This document shows positions 28,181 through 37,893 of a stretch of DNA of 64,000 nucleotides, piece by piece. Origin of the DNA: Xanthomonas hortorum pv. pelargonii (lineage in GTDB: Bacteria > Pseudomonadota > Gammaproteobacteria > Xanthomonadales > Xanthomonadaceae); the NCBI RefSeq assembly GCF_024499015.1, contig NZ_CP098604.1:1612001-1676000 (forward strand), given 5' to 3'. The notes under the pieces were generated by a model, which was given only the letters and a program-made list of their open reading frames with translations, did not search any database and had not been told where the DNA came from. Position 1 is the first letter of the stretch, and every line of letters starts with the position of its first letter. The position numbers were made by a program, and so were the translations under genes.

Positions 28181-30214
28181 TCAATCCACCGATTCGCGCG
28201 CCGCGCGCACAGCGGTGACAAGTTGCGCAACGCTGTAGGGCTTGGCCAGATGCTCCTGGAAACCGGAGTCCAGCGCGCGCTTGCGATCGTCGTCGCGTGC
28301 CAGTGCGGTCACTGCCACCGCCGGCAATGCACTGGCGTCCAGCCCCAGGTTTTCGCGCACGGTGCGGATCAGTCCGTAGCCATCCATGCCCGGCATGCCG
28401 ATGTCGGTGAGCATCAGATCGAAGCGTGCGTAACCGCGATGATCGATCAGCGCCAGTGCATCGGTAGCGCTGCCGGCGGTGACCACTTCGGCGCCCTGCT
28501 CTTCCAGCAGGCGGCGCAGGTAATCGAGCATGTCCGGCTGATCTTCCACTGCCAGCAGACGCAGGCCATTGAGCGCACGTGCTTCGATGATCTGCTCGGA
28601 CATCAGCCGCCGACGCAGCTCGCGCCGCGGCCGTTTGGCCTGATCGGGAATGTGCTCGGGCAGGCGCACGGTAAACGTGGCGCCCTTGCCGCGCCCGCCA
28701 CTGGTGGCGCCCACCTGGCCGCCATGCATTTCCACCAATTGCTGCACGATCGCCAGGCCCAGGCCCAGACCGCCGTGCTGGCGCGTGGTGGTGCCGTCTG
28801 CCTGGCGGAAGCGCCCGAACAGATGCGGCAGGAATTCGGCGGCGATACCGTCGCCGGAGTCGCGTACCGACACCAGCAGATGGCCGTCGTCGCGCTCGAT
28901 GGTGACGTCGATGCGGCCGTGTGCCGGCGTGAACTTGATCGCGTTGGAGAGCAGATTCCACAACACCTGCTGCAGCCGCGTGGCATCGCCGAGTACCAGG
29001 CACGGAGTGGCCGGCACGTGCACCTCCAGGACTTGGTCCTTGCCTTCGGCAGCCAGTTCCTGGGTAGTCAGCGCTTCGTGCACCTGCTCGGCCAGATCCA
29101 GCGATTCGACCTCCAGCTGCACCTTGCCCAGCAGCATGCTGCTGAGATCGAGCATGTCCGAGATCAGCCGCTTTTGCGCGCGTGCGCTGCTGGCGATCAC
29201 CGACAGGCCCTTGTAGGTGGGCTGGCCTTCTTCGACCCGCTGCAGCAGCAGTTCGCTCCAGCCCAGAATCGTGGTCAATGGCGTGCGCAATTCGTGCGAC
29301 AGCGTGGCCAGGAACTCGTCCTTGAACCGCGCCATGCTCTCGGCCTCGTTGCGCGCAGTGCGCTCGGACTCGAGCAGTTGTTCGCGCGCCAATTCGATTT
29401 CGCGCTGTTCGGTGACATCCGGACTGCTGCCGGCAAGACCGATAAAGCGACCATCGGCCGAATACCGCGGCGTGGCGGCCATTTCGATCCAGCGCCACTG
29501 GCCATCGTGGCGGCGCGCACGTACCAGCGCATGCAACGCGCGCTGTTCTTCCAGGGAAGCGGCCAGTTCGAACTGGAAGATCGACAGATCGTCCGGATGC
29601 AGCAATTCGCTCCACGCCGAGACCGTGCCGCTGGAAATATCGATGCCGAAAAATTCGCCGTAAGCGCTGTTGACGAAACGCACCACACCCTGCGCGTCCA
29701 GCACCCAGACCGGCATCGGCAAGCCATCGGCCAGTGCGCTGAAGCGCGCCTCGCTCTCGGCCAGCTCGCGCTCGACGCGCTTGCGTTCGGTGATGTCCAT
29801 GAACAGCACCGCCACCCGCGCCTGCTCCGGTTGCCCGACCCGGAACGCGTCCACCGAATACCAGCGCCGCAACGCCTTGGCCTGCATTTCGAAATGGATA
29901 CGGTTGCCGGTGCGGGCAACGTGCCCGTAGCGGTCGAACCACTCCTGCTCATGCTCGGCGAGCATGCCGCGCACGGAGACATTCACCGCGTTGGTCAGAC
30001 CGGTGTAGCGCTCGAACGCGCCATTGGTCGAGCGAATCACGTAATCGACGGCTTTGTCGCCATCGAACACCATGTCGATGACGCAGAACCCCGCGTCCAC
30101 GTTATGGAAGATCTCGTGGTACATCGCAGGATCCAGGAACGGCTCGGCGATGGCGGCAGGCAGGCCGGCGGCCAATTCAGGGCTGGGACTGGAAGTGCTC
30201 AAATCGGGGTCCAC
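28181..30214 (-). CDS. PAS-domain hybrid histidine kinase with receiver domain
   Basis: A 677-residue cytoplasmic sensor with no membrane helices. Two to three PAS domains cover about residues 30-275 (including FVNSAYGEFFGID). HisKA follows with His307 in FLATLSHELRTPL, then the HATPase core with NAIKF, DSGDGI and GLGLGLAIV. A receiver at about 551-677 has the phosphoacceptor Asp604 in LTDIGMPGMDG and Lys658. The start is GTG at 30214. No response regulator gene is adjacent, so the output partner is elsewhere. The signal is unknown. Confidence 0.93.
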   Translation of the reverse strand: MDPDLSTSSPSPELAAGLPAAIAEPFLDPAMYHEIFHNVDAGFCVIDMVFDGDKAVDYVIRSTNGAFERYTGLTNAVNVSVRGMLAEHEQEWFDRYGHVARTGNRIHFEMQAKALRRWYSVDAFRVGQPEQARVAVLFMDITERKRVERELAESEARFSALADGLPMPVWVLDAQGVVRFVNSAYGEFFGIDISSGTVSAWSELLHPDDLSIFQFELAASLEEQRALHALVRARRHDGQWRWIEMAATPRYSADGRFIGLAGSSPDVTEQREIELAREQLLESERTARNEAESMARFKDEFLATLSHELRTPLTTILGWSELLLQRVEEGQPTYKGLSVIASSARAQKRLISDMLDLSSMLLGKVQLEVESLDLAEQVHEALTTQELAAEGKDQVLEVHVPATPCLVLGDATRLQQVLWNLLSNAIKFTPAHGRIDVTIERDDGHLLVSVRDSGDGIAAEFLPHLFGRFRQADGTTTRQHGGLGLGLAIVQQLVEMHGGQVGATSGGRGKGATFTVRLPEHIPDQAKRPRRELRRRLMSEQIIEARALNGLRLLAVEDQPDMLDYLRRLLEEQGAEVVTAGSATDALALIDHRGYARFDLMLTDIGMPGMDGYGLIRTVRENLGLDASALPAVAVTALARDDDRKRALDSGFQEHLAKPYSVAQLVTAVRAARESVD

Positions 30215-30321
30215 GGGTGATGCCGATGCGAATGACGGGCAGATGAAAACACGCCCGATGTCGTCAGGGGGTGCACGGGCAACTGACCGGATTCACGGTT
30301 CACCCACAATCCCGAATCGCC

Positions 30322-30612
30322 TCACCACAGCAAGGCCGCAGACAGCGCGATAGCGGCGGCCAGCAACACGATGCCGGCAATCATGCCGCGCAGGACCCAT
30401 TGCCCTTCGCGCCGCAACTGCTCATCCATCCAGCGTTGGGCTTCTTCGCGCCAGGCGGTCGAGCGCGCATGGTCGGCATCCAGCAACAGCAAGCGCACGC
30501 GCGATAGCCCCAGCTCGGCGCATTCGCTGCGACAGCGCAGGCTGAAACCGTCCACGCCGCTGGCGACCTGGGCGTCGAGCGGAAGCTGCAATTCGAGTTC
30601 AGGCCTGGACAT
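30322..30612 (-). CDS. Small C-terminally anchored membrane protein
   Basis: A 96-residue protein with a soluble N-terminal part (MSRPELELQLPLDAQVASG) and one strong C-terminal membrane helix near residues 75-95. The start ATG at 30612 lies inside the end of the upstream gene, a 14-base overlap in a different frame, which points to coupled translation. No family recognised. It may be a tail-anchored partner of the upstream product. Confidence 0.7.
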   Translation of the reverse strand: MSRPELELQLPLDAQVASGVDGFSLRCRSECAELGLSRVRLLLLDADHARSTAWREEAQRWMDEQLRREGQWVLRGMIAGIVLLAAAIALSAALLW

Positions 30613-31108
30613 AACGCGGACGCTCCTGATCCAGCTCGTGTTCCAGCGCCATGCGCGCCAGTTGGGTGTAATTGGCACGCGGGCCCTGGCCGCGACCGGT
30701 GAGCATTCCCTGGTAATCCAGATCCTGCCAGACCCGCCCGGTCCACTCGACGCAATCCTCGGCAATGACCAGCATCAACGAGTAACGGTAGTCGAGCCCA
30801 TTGGCCGAGGTGTAGGCATAGACCGGCGGGAACTGCACCGCCACATCGCCCTGCCGCGCCAGTGCAGCCAGATGCTCACGCAGTGCATCCCGTGGGTCGG
30901 CACCCGGCTCCAGACGCATCCCGCGGGTTGCCAGATCCAGATCCACATCGCTTTGCAACGCGACGAACGCGGCGGCACCTGTGGACGGGTTGTGGCCATG
31001 CTGCTTTGCCCAGTCGATGAACTGCAGGCGCACGTCCGACGGCATGTGTGCCGGCGCCGAGGAAGCTGACTTTGTGCGGAAAGAGTGGGTGTCCATGCTG
31101 GCGATCAT
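30599..31108 (-). CDS. Soluble protein of unknown function
   Basis: A 169-residue protein without signal peptide or membrane helix, with an aromatic-rich middle (PPVYAYTSANGLDYRYSLM) and an acidic CVEWTGRVWQDLD stretch. The ATG at 31108 has GGAG eight bases before it; a second ATG at residue 5 is possible. The stop overlaps the next gene by 14 bases. I recognise no family. The two overlapping genes probably form an operon divergent from the DUF3016 gene. Confidence 0.7.
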   Translation of the reverse strand: MIASMDTHSFRTKSASSAPAHMPSDVRLQFIDWAKQHGHNPSTGAAAFVALQSDVDLDLATRGMRLEPGADPRDALREHLAALARQGDVAVQFPPVYAYTSANGLDYRYSLMLVIAEDCVEWTGRVWQDLDYQGMLTGRGQGPRANYTQLARMALEHELDQERPRYVQA

Positions 31109-31293
31109 CCGGTCCGCTCCGTGAAGCGCGGGCGCAGGCGCAGTGAACCCGCCGTCATGGCGGCGCGGTCGTGGATTAACCGCGCGGCAACACCGATGCA
31201 TGCCCGGTTGCTGCCGCGTTGCGGGCGATCCAGCGCACCCCCACACTGCTGGAACGCCCGGTACGCCATGTACCTTCCGCTTGGAGACTTTCC

Positions 31294-31869
31294 ATGAAAC
31301 GTTCCAGCCTTTACGGCGCCAGCCTGTTGCTGGCAGGACTGCTCGCGGCGACCGGTGTGCAGGCCCGCGTGCGTAATGTCACCGACCCTCAAGCGCCACG
31401 TGCGCTGAGCAGCGAAGGAAACGTGGATGTGCGCTGGACCGACCCGGCGCAGTTTGCCGAAATGCGCTTCAGCGGCAACCGCTGGGAGGCGCAGCGCGGC
31501 GACTGGGTGACCCAACTGGCGACCCATTTCCAGCAGAGCGCCGCCCGCCGGCTTCCCGACGGCCAACACCTGAGCGTGACCATCACCGACATCCGCCGCG
31601 CCGGCCAGTACGAGCCCTGGCACGGCCCGCGCATGCAGGACGTGCGTATCGTCAAGGACATCTACCCGCCGCGGTTGAGCTTCAGCTACACGCTGACCGG
31701 CGCCAATGGCGAGGTGATCGATCAGGGCGAGCGCAAGCTGGTGGATTCGGCGTTTTTGATGAGCGGCCCACGCCTGACCGACAGCGACCCGTTGCGCTTC
31801 GAAAAAGCCATGATCGACGACTGGGTGCGCAAGCAGTTTCGTGGCGATCGGAGTACGGCTGGGGTGTGA
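31294..31869 (+). CDS. DUF3016 exported protein
   Basis: A 191-residue protein with a signal peptide (MKRSSLYGASLLLAGLLAATGVQA) and a mature domain with VDVRWTDPAQFAEMR and VRIVKDIYPPRLSFSYTL, which fits DUF3016. GGAG stands eight bases before the ATG at 31294. The gene is alone on its strand and ends just before a composite dispersed repeat. The family's role is unknown; a periplasmic place is inferred from the signal. Confidence 0.85.
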   Translation: MKRSSLYGASLLLAGLLAATGVQARVRNVTDPQAPRALSSEGNVDVRWTDPAQFAEMRFSGNRWEAQRGDWVTQLATHFQQSAARRLPDGQHLSVTITDIRRAGQYEPWHGPRMQDVRIVKDIYPPRLSFSYTLTGANGEVIDQGERKLVDSAFLMSGPRLTDSDPLRFEKAMIDDWVRKQFRGDRSTAGV

Positions 31870-31880
31870 GCTCCGCTTGA

Positions 31881-32014
31881 GCCCCTCTCCTGCGGGGCGA
31901 GAGGGGTTGGGGTGAGGTACGGGGGCGAAGCCCTCGTGTTGTTCCGACTGCACGAGGCTTCGCTCGTACCCTCATCCGGCGCTGCGCGCCACCTTCTCCC
32001 GATGGGAGAAGGGA
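31881..32014. repeat. Composite dispersed repeat, copy A
   Basis: A left part with CCCCTCTCC and GAGAGGGGTTGGGGTGAGG and a right part with TACCCTCATCCGGCGCTGCGCGCCACCTTCTCCCGATGGGAGAAGGG words (in pieces), separated by GCGAAGCC/GGCTTCGC pairs. Its reverse complement recurs at 35704-35836, and halves recur at 50273-50320 and 59141-59181. The end lies seven bases from the alr stop. Confidence 0.85.
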
Positions 32015-32020
32015 TGCAAC

Positions 32021-33121
32021 TTACCGGGTCACTTCATCGCCCACCGCCGCCTCACCCACATACGTCCGCGGCACGCGCTTGAGTCCACACAACAGCTGAT
32101 ATGCGCTGACATTGCACTGCGTGGCCAACGGGGAGACCCGCGGCGCATCGCCCCACAGCTGCACTGGCGCGCCGATCTCCGCCTGCGGATGCTCGGTGAG
32201 ATCTACGGTGAGCATGTCCATCGAGACGCGACCGATCAACGGGCAGACCTGCCCATCCACCAGCACCGGCGTGCCATTGGGTGCGAACTGCGGATAGCCG
32301 TCGGCATATCCCATCGCCACCACACCCACGCGCGTGGGCCGTTGCGCAACGAAGCGGGCGCCGTAGCCCACCGGCTCGCCGGCCGGCAGCTCCCGCACGG
32401 AGATGATGCGCGAACGCAGCGTCATCACCGGGCGTAGTTGCGCGGTGCTCTCGGTTTCCTGCGGGAACGGGTTTGCCCCGTACAGCATCAGCCCGGGGCG
32501 CGACCAATCGTTGCGCAGCGCCGGCCAGCCGAGCAGGCCGGGCGAATTGCGCAGACTGGTTTCCGCGCGCATGCCGCCGGCGGTGAGCGCGAAGGCCACC
32601 GCCTGTTCGTCGGTGCGGCTGCAGTCCAGTTCATCGGCGCGCGCCAGGTGGGTCATCAGCACCAGCGAGGCGATCTGCGGCAGCCCGCGCAAGCGCAACC
32701 AGGCGGCGCGAAAATCTTCCGGCGACAAGCCCAGCCGATGCATGCCGCTGTCCAGCTTCAACCACACCCGTAACGGGCGTGGGCTCTGAAAGTCGGCCAG
32801 CGCGCGCACCTGCTGCGTGGTGGCTGCCACCGTCCACAGATCGTGCTCGGCGATCAGGCGCAGTTCGTCGTGTTCGAAAAAACCTTCCAGCAGCAAAATC
32901 GGCGCGCGGATACCGGCCTGGCGCAGCTCCAGGGCCTCTTCGATGCAGGCAACCGCAAAGCCGTCGGCTTCGGGCTCCAACGCCTGCGCGCAGCGCACCG
33001 CGCCGTGCCCGTAAGCATCGGCCTTGACCACCGCGAGGGCCTTGCTGCCGCCCAGGCGCTTGGCCAGGCGGTAGTTGTGACGCAATGCATCCAGATCGAT
33101 CAACGCTTGCGCAGGACGCAC
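32021..33121 (-). CDS. alr: Alanine racemase (catabolic, DadX type)
   Basis: PLP enzyme interconverting L- and D-alanine, 366 residues. Lys33 in [10 protein letters not shown] carries the cofactor and the catalytic tyrosine is in GYGARF. The start is GTG at 33121 and overlaps the dadA stop as TAGTG. The arrangement behind dadA points to a role in feeding D-alanine to catabolism rather than to the cell wall, although it may serve both. Confidence 0.95.
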   Translation of the reverse strand: MRPAQALIDLDALRHNYRLAKRLGGSKALAVVKADAYGHGAVRCAQALEPEADGFAVACIEEALELRQAGIRAPILLLEGFFEHDELRLIAEHDLWTVAATTQQVRALADFQSPRPLRVWLKLDSGMHRLGLSPEDFRAAWLRLRGLPQIASLVLMTHLARADELDCSRTDEQAVAFALTAGGMRAETSLRNSPGLLGWPALRNDWSRPGLMLYGANPFPQETESTAQLRPVMTLRSRIISVRELPAGEPVGYGARFVAQRPTRVGVVAMGYADGYPQFAPNGTPVLVDGQVCPLIGRVSMDMLTVDLTEHPQAEIGAPVQLWGDAPRVSPLATQCNVSAYQLLCGLKRVPRTYVGEAAVGDEVTR

Positions 33122-34410
33122 TACGCGGCCTCCTGCTGCGCGCGGGCGCTGCGTGGCGAGAGGTAACGGAACACATCCAGGCCTTCGGTATCGATGTCGG
33201 GGCTGCGGCCCTGCATCAGGTCGGCCAGATAGCGGCCTGAGCCGCAGGCCATGGTCCAGCCCAGGGTGCCGTGGCCGGTGTTGAGGAACAGGTTGGAATA
33301 CGGCGTGGCACCGACCACCGGGGTGCCATCGGGCGTGGCCGGGCGCAGGCCGGTCCAGAACTCGGCCCTGGCCAGATCGCCGCCACCCGGGAACAGGTCG
33401 TTGACCACCATTTCCAGGGTGGCGCGGCGGCGCGGATTCAACGACAGATCGAACCCGGCCACCTCGGCCATGCCGCCGACGCGGATGCGCTCGTCGAAGC
33501 GGGTGATGGCGATCTTGTAGCTCTCGTCCAGCACCGTGGAGGTTGGCGCGCGCTGCGCGTCGACAATAGGGATGGTCAGCGAATAGCCCTTGAGCGGATA
33601 CACCGGCAGATGCATGCCGAGCGAGAGCAGCAGGTCGGCCGAATAACTGCCCAGCGCCAGCACATAGCGGTCGGCGGTTTCGAGACGGCCATCGATCTGC
33701 ACGCCGGTGACGGTGCGGCCGTCGTGCTGCAGATGCTCGATCTGCTGCCCGTAGCGGAATTGCACACCGGATTGCGCGGCCAGCGCAGCCAGGCGCTGGG
33801 TGAACAGCCGGCAGTCGCCGGTCTGGTCTTCGGGCAGGCGCAGTGCACCGGCCATCTGCGCACCGCCACCGGCCAGGCCGGGTTCGAATTGGGCGATCTG
33901 CGCGGGTGTCAGCAACTCGTACGGCACGCCGTACTGGGCCAGCACTTCGATGTCCTGCGCGGCGGCATCCAGCTGTTGCTGGGTGCGGAACAACTGGGTG
34001 GTGCCGAGTTGGCGGCCTTCGAATTCCAGCCCGGTGCTGGCGCGCAGTTCATTGAGGCAATCACGACTGTAGTCGGACATGCGCACCATGCGCGCCTTGT
34101 TCACCGCATAGCGCTCGGCGGTGCAGTTGCGCAGCATCTGGGTCAGCCAGGCCAGCTGGCGCAGATCGCGGGTGGGCCGGATCGACAACGGCGCGTGCTG
34201 GGCGAACAACCACTTCATCGCCTTGCCCGGCACGCCAGGGGCGGCCCAGGGCGAGGTGTAGCCGAACGACAGCTGGCCCGCGTTGCCGTAGCTGGTTTCC
34301 AGCGCCGAGGCCGGCTGGCGGTCCACCACGGTGACCTCGCAGCCGGACTGCGCCAGATACCAGGCGGTGGTGGTGCCGATGACGCCGCTACCGAGAATGA
34401 GCACCCGCAT
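33121..34410 (-). CDS. dadA: D-amino acid dehydrogenase, small subunit
   Basis: FAD enzyme that oxidises D-alanine to pyruvate and ammonia, feeding electrons to the membrane chain. 429 residues with GSGVIG at 7-12 for FAD binding, [11 protein letters not shown] near 50 and [17 protein letters not shown] near the C-terminus. The ATG at 34410 follows AGGAGA. It is transcribed with alr and divergently from the Lrp-type gene; the 150-bp gap between them is the probable control region. Confidence 0.95.
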   Translation of the reverse strand: MRVLILGSGVIGTTTAWYLAQSGCEVTVVDRQPASALETSYGNAGQLSFGYTSPWAAPGVPGKAMKWLFAQHAPLSIRPTRDLRQLAWLTQMLRNCTAERYAVNKARMVRMSDYSRDCLNELRASTGLEFEGRQLGTTQLFRTQQQLDAAAQDIEVLAQYGVPYELLTPAQIAQFEPGLAGGGAQMAGALRLPEDQTGDCRLFTQRLAALAAQSGVQFRYGQQIEHLQHDGRTVTGVQIDGRLETADRYVLALGSYSADLLLSLGMHLPVYPLKGYSLTIPIVDAQRAPTSTVLDESYKIAITRFDERIRVGGMAEVAGFDLSLNPRRRATLEMVVNDLFPGGGDLARAEFWTGLRPATPDGTPVVGATPYSNLFLNTGHGTLGWTMACGSGRYLADLMQGRSPDIDTEGLDVFRYLSPRSARAQQEAA

Positions 34411-34559
34411 GTCGTTCTCCTGGAAAGGGTATTCCCCCACAACCACGCGCCGAGGGAGACAGTTAGACGCAGTATATTGCGAGCCAGGCAGTGCCGTTTC
34501 TGGAATCGGCGCTACTTCGCAGTGAAATTTCCTGCCAAATCTGTAGGGAGACAGACCTC
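34411..34559. promoter_or_regulatory. Divergent control region of dadA-alr and the Lrp-type gene
   Basis: The gap holds an AT-richer centre (AGTATATTGCGAG, GTGAAATTTCCTGCC). No confident Lrp box or core promoter is claimed; the assignment is from the gene layout. Confidence 0.45.
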
Positions 34560-35039
34560 ATGGCCACCCGTGTGCGCGAGCTGGACAAGATCGACCGCAA
34601 GATTCTGCGCATCCTGCAGCAGGAGGGGCGGATTTCCTTCACCGACCTGGGCGAACGGGTGGGCTTGTCGACCACGCCCTGCACCGAACGGGTACGCCGG
34701 CTGGAGCGCGATGGCGCCATCACCGGCTATTACGCGCGGCTGGACCCGCACATGCTCAAGGCCAGCCTGCTGGTATTCGTGGAGATCAGCCTGGCCTACA
34801 AGTCCGGCGACATCTTCGAAGAGTTCCGCCGCGCCGCGCTCAAGCTGCCCAACGTGCTGGAATGCCATCTGGTCTCGGGCGATTTCGATTACCTGCTCAA
34901 GGCGCGCATCAGCGAGATGGCGTCCTATCGCAAGCTGCTCGGCAGCACCTTGTTGACCTTGCCGCATGTACGCGAGTCCAAGAGCTACATCGTGATGGAA
35001 GAGGTCAAGGAGACGTTGGCGTTGCCGATTGCGGATTGA
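34560..35039 (+). CDS. Lrp/AsnC family transcription regulator
   Basis: A 159-residue regulator with an N-terminal winged HTH (residues 12-60, RKILRILQQEGRISFTDLGE) and a C-terminal RAM ligand domain (LVFVEISLAY, SGDFDYLLKARI). It resembles Lrp/DadR closely. The ATG at 34560 has AGGGAGA upstream. It is divergent from dadA-alr, so it probably activates them in response to alanine. A global Lrp role cannot be excluded. Confidence 0.92.
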   Translation: MATRVRELDKIDRKILRILQQEGRISFTDLGERVGLSTTPCTERVRRLERDGAITGYYARLDPHMLKASLLVFVEISLAYKSGDIFEEFRRAALKLPNVLECHLVSGDFDYLLKARISEMASYRKLLGSTLLTLPHVRESKSYIVMEEVKETLALPIAD

Positions 35040-35040
35040 G

Positions 35041-35065
35041 GCGGGGATTGGGGATTGGGGATTCG
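35041..35065. repeat. G-rich heptamer run (GGGGATT)
   Basis: GGGGATTGGGGATTGGGGATT directly after the Lrp-type stop codon. Three successive G4 tracts plus nearby GG pairs could form a G-quadruplex on the plus strand. The C-rich complement half is weak here. Confidence 0.7.
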
Positions 35066-35152
35066 TGGTCGGCGACGCAGCGAAGCTTGGGACGGCGGTT
35101 GGATGGAGACCGATCTGATTGCTGCGGATCAGACATCGACTGCTGCCGGATG

Positions 35153-35584
35153 TCAGCGCACCACGCGCATGCCGTCGCCGGCAGGAACCGCGTCGTAATA
35201 ACGCCCGGTCTTGGTGTCCAGCACCCGGTTGGCGCCGGCTGGCTGCATGCCTTGCAGCAAGCGGCCATTGCGGTCGTAGACCATCGGCGCGCTGGCAGGC
35301 AACACCTGGCTACCGGCCAGAGCCACCGGTGTCTGTGCCGGGCCACGGGTGGGGATGGTCGGCGCGGACGGGCGCTGACCGAGCTGAGACGGCACCGGAC
35401 TGGTGCCTGGCGCTGGTTGCACTGCGCGCGGCGCGGTCAGCGTGGGCTGAGCCGGAGCCGGCGTGGTGATCGGCTGCAAGGTGTTGGACGAGCGCGTGGT
35501 AGTGGCCGATTGCGCCAGCGCCGCGCCGGCAATCGCCAGCAGGCCGCACAGCAGCAGGCCGCGCGTTGAAGAATGGATCGCCAT
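35153..35584 (-). CDS. Proline-rich exported protein of unknown function
   Basis: A 143-residue protein with a signal peptide ([24 protein letters not shown]) followed by a Pro/Thr/Ala-rich low-complexity stretch (about 25-95) and a C-terminal region with [12 protein letters not shown] and TGRYYDAV. The ATG at 35584 is chosen at the signal peptide; an upstream-open frame adds a Pro-rich tail antisense to nothing recognisable. It converges on the Lrp-type gene. No family recognised. Confidence 0.7.
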   Translation of the reverse strand: MAIHSSTRGLLLCGLLAIAGAALAQSATTTRSSNTLQPITTPAPAQPTLTAPRAVQPAPGTSPVPSQLGQRPSAPTIPTRGPAQTPVALAGSQVLPASAPMVYDRNGRLLQGMQPAGANRVLDTKTGRYYDAVPAGDGMRVVR

Positions 35585-35703
35585 GACGGGCACCGTGACT
35601 GGTTTGAGGGGTACTGATTGGGTGGGGGCGCCGATGTGTCGCGGCAATGCATGGGATTGGCTAGGGGATGAACGCGTTCGCGAGGTGATTGCAGTGCGAA
35701 GAG

Positions 35704-35836
35704 TCCCTTCTCCCATCGGGAGAAGGTGGCGCGCAGCGCCGGATGAGGGTACGTGCGAAGCCTCGTGTTCTCACCTACCCGATGTGGCTTCGCCCCGTAC
35801 CCTCACCCCAACCCCTCTCCCGGAGGGAGAGGGGCT
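35704..35836. repeat. Composite dispersed repeat, copy B (opposite orientation to 31881-32014)
   Basis: CCCTTCTCCCATCGGGAGAAGG, then GCGCGCAGCGCCGGATGAGGGTACG, then CGTACCCTCACCCCAACCCC and TCTCCCGGAGGGAGAGG, in this order. It equals the reverse complement of the 31881 copy with a diverged middle. Confidence 0.85.
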
Positions 35837-35963
35837 TACTCGTCTCCGGTGGCGCGTAGCGCGGGAGAGGGGCTTCGTCCCCGCAAGCTTGAACCACGCC
35901 GCCAACGCCCACATCACGGGTGCAGACGCGGCACACCGCCAGCGCGCGCATGCGAGAGCCTTC

Positions 35964-36428
35964 ATGAGCCAGTTCGATCTGACACCGCCCTCCCCCGCCC
36001 AGTGCGATGCCCTGATCGCCGGGCTCAGCGACGAGGAACAGCGCGTGCTGCTGCAGCACGGCACCGAGGCGCCGTTCTGCGGGGTGTTCCTGGACAACAA
36101 GCTGGAGGGCGTCTACACCTGCCGCCTGTGCGGGCTGCCGCTGTTCCGTTCCAGCGCAAAGTTCGAATCCGGCACCGGCTGGCCGAGCTTCTTCGCCCCG
36201 TACGACGCCGCCCATGTGCGCGAGATCCGCGACATCAGCTACGGCATGATCCGCACCGAGATCGTCTGCGCGCGCTGCGACAGCCACCTCGGCCACGTGT
36301 TCCCCGACGGCCCGCCGCCGACCGGCGAACGGCATTGCCTCAACTCGGTCTCGCTGGGCTTCACCGAAGATGGCCACGCACTGCCGAACCCGCTGCAACG
36401 CGACGGTGCCGAGGCGCAACCGGCCTGA
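35964..36428 (+). CDS. msrB: Peptide methionine-R-sulfoxide reductase
   Basis: Repairs methionine-R-sulfoxide in proteins. 154 residues with zinc cysteines Cys53/Cys56 (CRLC) and Cys102/Cys105 (CARC), and the catalytic Cys125 in [25 protein letters not shown] is the family signature. The start is at 35964, at the beginning of the folded domain; the open frame upstream runs through a repeat. No second resolving Cys in the usual place near residue 70 is seen, so it may use a different recycling route. It is transcribed alone. Confidence 0.96.
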   Translation: MSQFDLTPPSPAQCDALIAGLSDEEQRVLLQHGTEAPFCGVFLDNKLEGVYTCRLCGLPLFRSSAKFESGTGWPSFFAPYDAAHVREIRDISYGMIRTEIVCARCDSHLGHVFPDGPPPTGERHCLNSVSLGFTEDGHALPNPLQRDGAEAQPA

Positions 36429-36970
36429 CCTGGCGAGGCCGCCCAGAAAGCAGTGGCGACCCACTCAGAGCGACTCACAGAACTACAGCGCAATCGTCAG
36501 GCGGGCGCGGTCGGCGCTCGGATCGGCATGCACGGTTCATTTCGGTTCCTGTGCGCCGTCCGCACCCACCTGACGGCCGCTCGCTACGTTCTGTTATCCG
36601 CTCTTACTGCCCACACCATTGCTCGCTGTAGTGCTAGAAACTGCCACGACAATGACGCTCGACGCTCGGCGGCGGGTCATCCGGGACGTGGTGCAGACGC
36701 TGAAGTTTGCTGCCGAGCGCAACCTGCGCATCAAGTCCGCCGATGCTGGTGCCACCGCCAATGCAGAGGCCGCTTGCTGCAATGCGCTGTCTCGACGCGC
36801 ACAGCAATCGATGCAGATCGCAAGCCCAACCAGGCAGACCTTTTCATCACAAGCCCCACTGCGGTGAACGCCTTGCCGCAGTAAGCGCGATGCCGCTGAT
36901 CGCCCTATGTGAAGCCGTCATCGCACCACCCGATCGTTCAGTTACAGCGCACACCTTCACGCCGTGCACT
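36429..36970. other. About 540 bp with no supported gene
   Basis: Several short open frames exist (longest near 36619-36867, 82 codons) but none shows a ribosome site, a known motif or a good codon pattern. The stretch may hold a decayed gene; I see no repeat or terminator in it. Confidence 0.5.
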
Positions 36971-36997
36971 TCAAGAATCCGCCGCGCGCGCCGAAAC
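36971..36997 (+). promoter_or_regulatory. Predicted sigma28 (FliA) promoter of motAB
   Basis: TCAA (36971-36974), exactly 15 bases, then GCCGAAAC (36990-36997). This matches the flagellar sigma28 pattern TAAA-N15-GCCGATAA with one change in the -35 and two in the -10. It lies 32 bases upstream of the motA start. Confidence 0.6.
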
Positions 36998-37028
36998 AAT
37001 AGCAACCCTGTTTGCTTTTGGCTGCGCC

Positions 37029-37883
37029 ATGCTCATCATCATCGGCTTCATCGTCGTCATCGTCAGTGTCCTCGGCGGCTATGTGCTGTCGCACGGAAAG
37101 CTGGGCGCGTTGTGGCAGCCGTACGAGCTGTTGATCATCGGCGGCGCGGCGTTGGGCGCGTTTCTGGTCAGCACGCCGGGCAAGATCGTCAAGGAAACCT
37201 TCAGTAGTGTCCTGGGCGTGTTCAAGGGCCCGCAGTACAAGTCCGAGGACTACAAGGACACCCTGAGCCTGGTCTACGAACTGTTGAACAAGGCCCGCCG
37301 CGACGGCTTCATGGCCCTGGAAGATCACGTCGAAAAACCGCAGGACAGCACCATCTTCGGCAACTATCCCAAGGTGGTGGCCGACCATCACCTGCTGGAC
37401 TTCATCACCGACTGCCTGCGCCTGATGATCGGCAGCAATATCGAGCCGCACGAGCTGGAGCCGCTGCTCGAACTGGAACTGGAAAAGCACCACCACGAGG
37501 CGATGGCGCCCTCGCATGCCTTGAGCAAGGTCTCCGACGGCCTGCCCGGCTTCGGTATCGTGGCCGCCGTGCTCGGCATCGTGATCACCATGGGCTCGAT
37601 CGGTGGCCCGATCGAAGAGATCGGCCACCACGTCGGTGCCGCACTGGTCGGTACCTTCCTCGGCATCCTGCTGGCGTATGGCTTCGTGGCGCCGTTGTCG
37701 GCGGCGATGGAAGCGCGTGCCGATCAGGACGGGCGCATCTACGAGGCGGTCAAGACCGCGCTGCTGGCCTGCCTGCGCGGCTACAACCCGAAGATTGCGC
37801 TGGAATTCGCGCGCAAGACGCTGCCCTCCAACGTGCGTCCGAGCTTTGCGGATTTCGAAACGCACCTGAAGACGATCAAGTAG
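37029..37883 (+). CDS. motA: Flagellar motor stator protein MotA
   Basis: Proton-channel stator subunit with four membrane helices, 284 residues. The start MLIIIGFIVVIVSVLGGYVL matches MotA N-termini, and the third and fourth helices are at about 170-190 and 202-225 (GLPGFGIVAAVLGIVITMG). The cytoplasmic loop carries the charged residues that contact FliG. The start at 37029 has no Shine-Dalgarno stretch. It is followed by motB after 10 bp. Confidence 0.97.
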   Translation: MLIIIGFIVVIVSVLGGYVLSHGKLGALWQPYELLIIGGAALGAFLVSTPGKIVKETFSSVLGVFKGPQYKSEDYKDTLSLVYELLNKARRDGFMALEDHVEKPQDSTIFGNYPKVVADHHLLDFITDCLRLMIGSNIEPHELEPLLELELEKHHHEAMAPSHALSKVSDGLPGFGIVAAVLGIVITMGSIGGPIEEIGHHVGAALVGTFLGILLAYGFVAPLSAAMEARADQDGRIYEAVKTALLACLRGYNPKIALEFARKTLPSNVRPSFADFETHLKTIK

Positions 37884-37893
37884 GGCCGCAGTC

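Noticed and set aside
35463..35963. N-terminal extension of MsrB by an upstream-open frame
   Set aside because: The extension runs through a dispersed repeat and is antisense to another gene; the folded domain begins at 35964.
36619..36867. An 82-codon frame between msrB and motA
   Set aside because: No ribosome site, no motif, poor codon pattern; at most a decayed gene.
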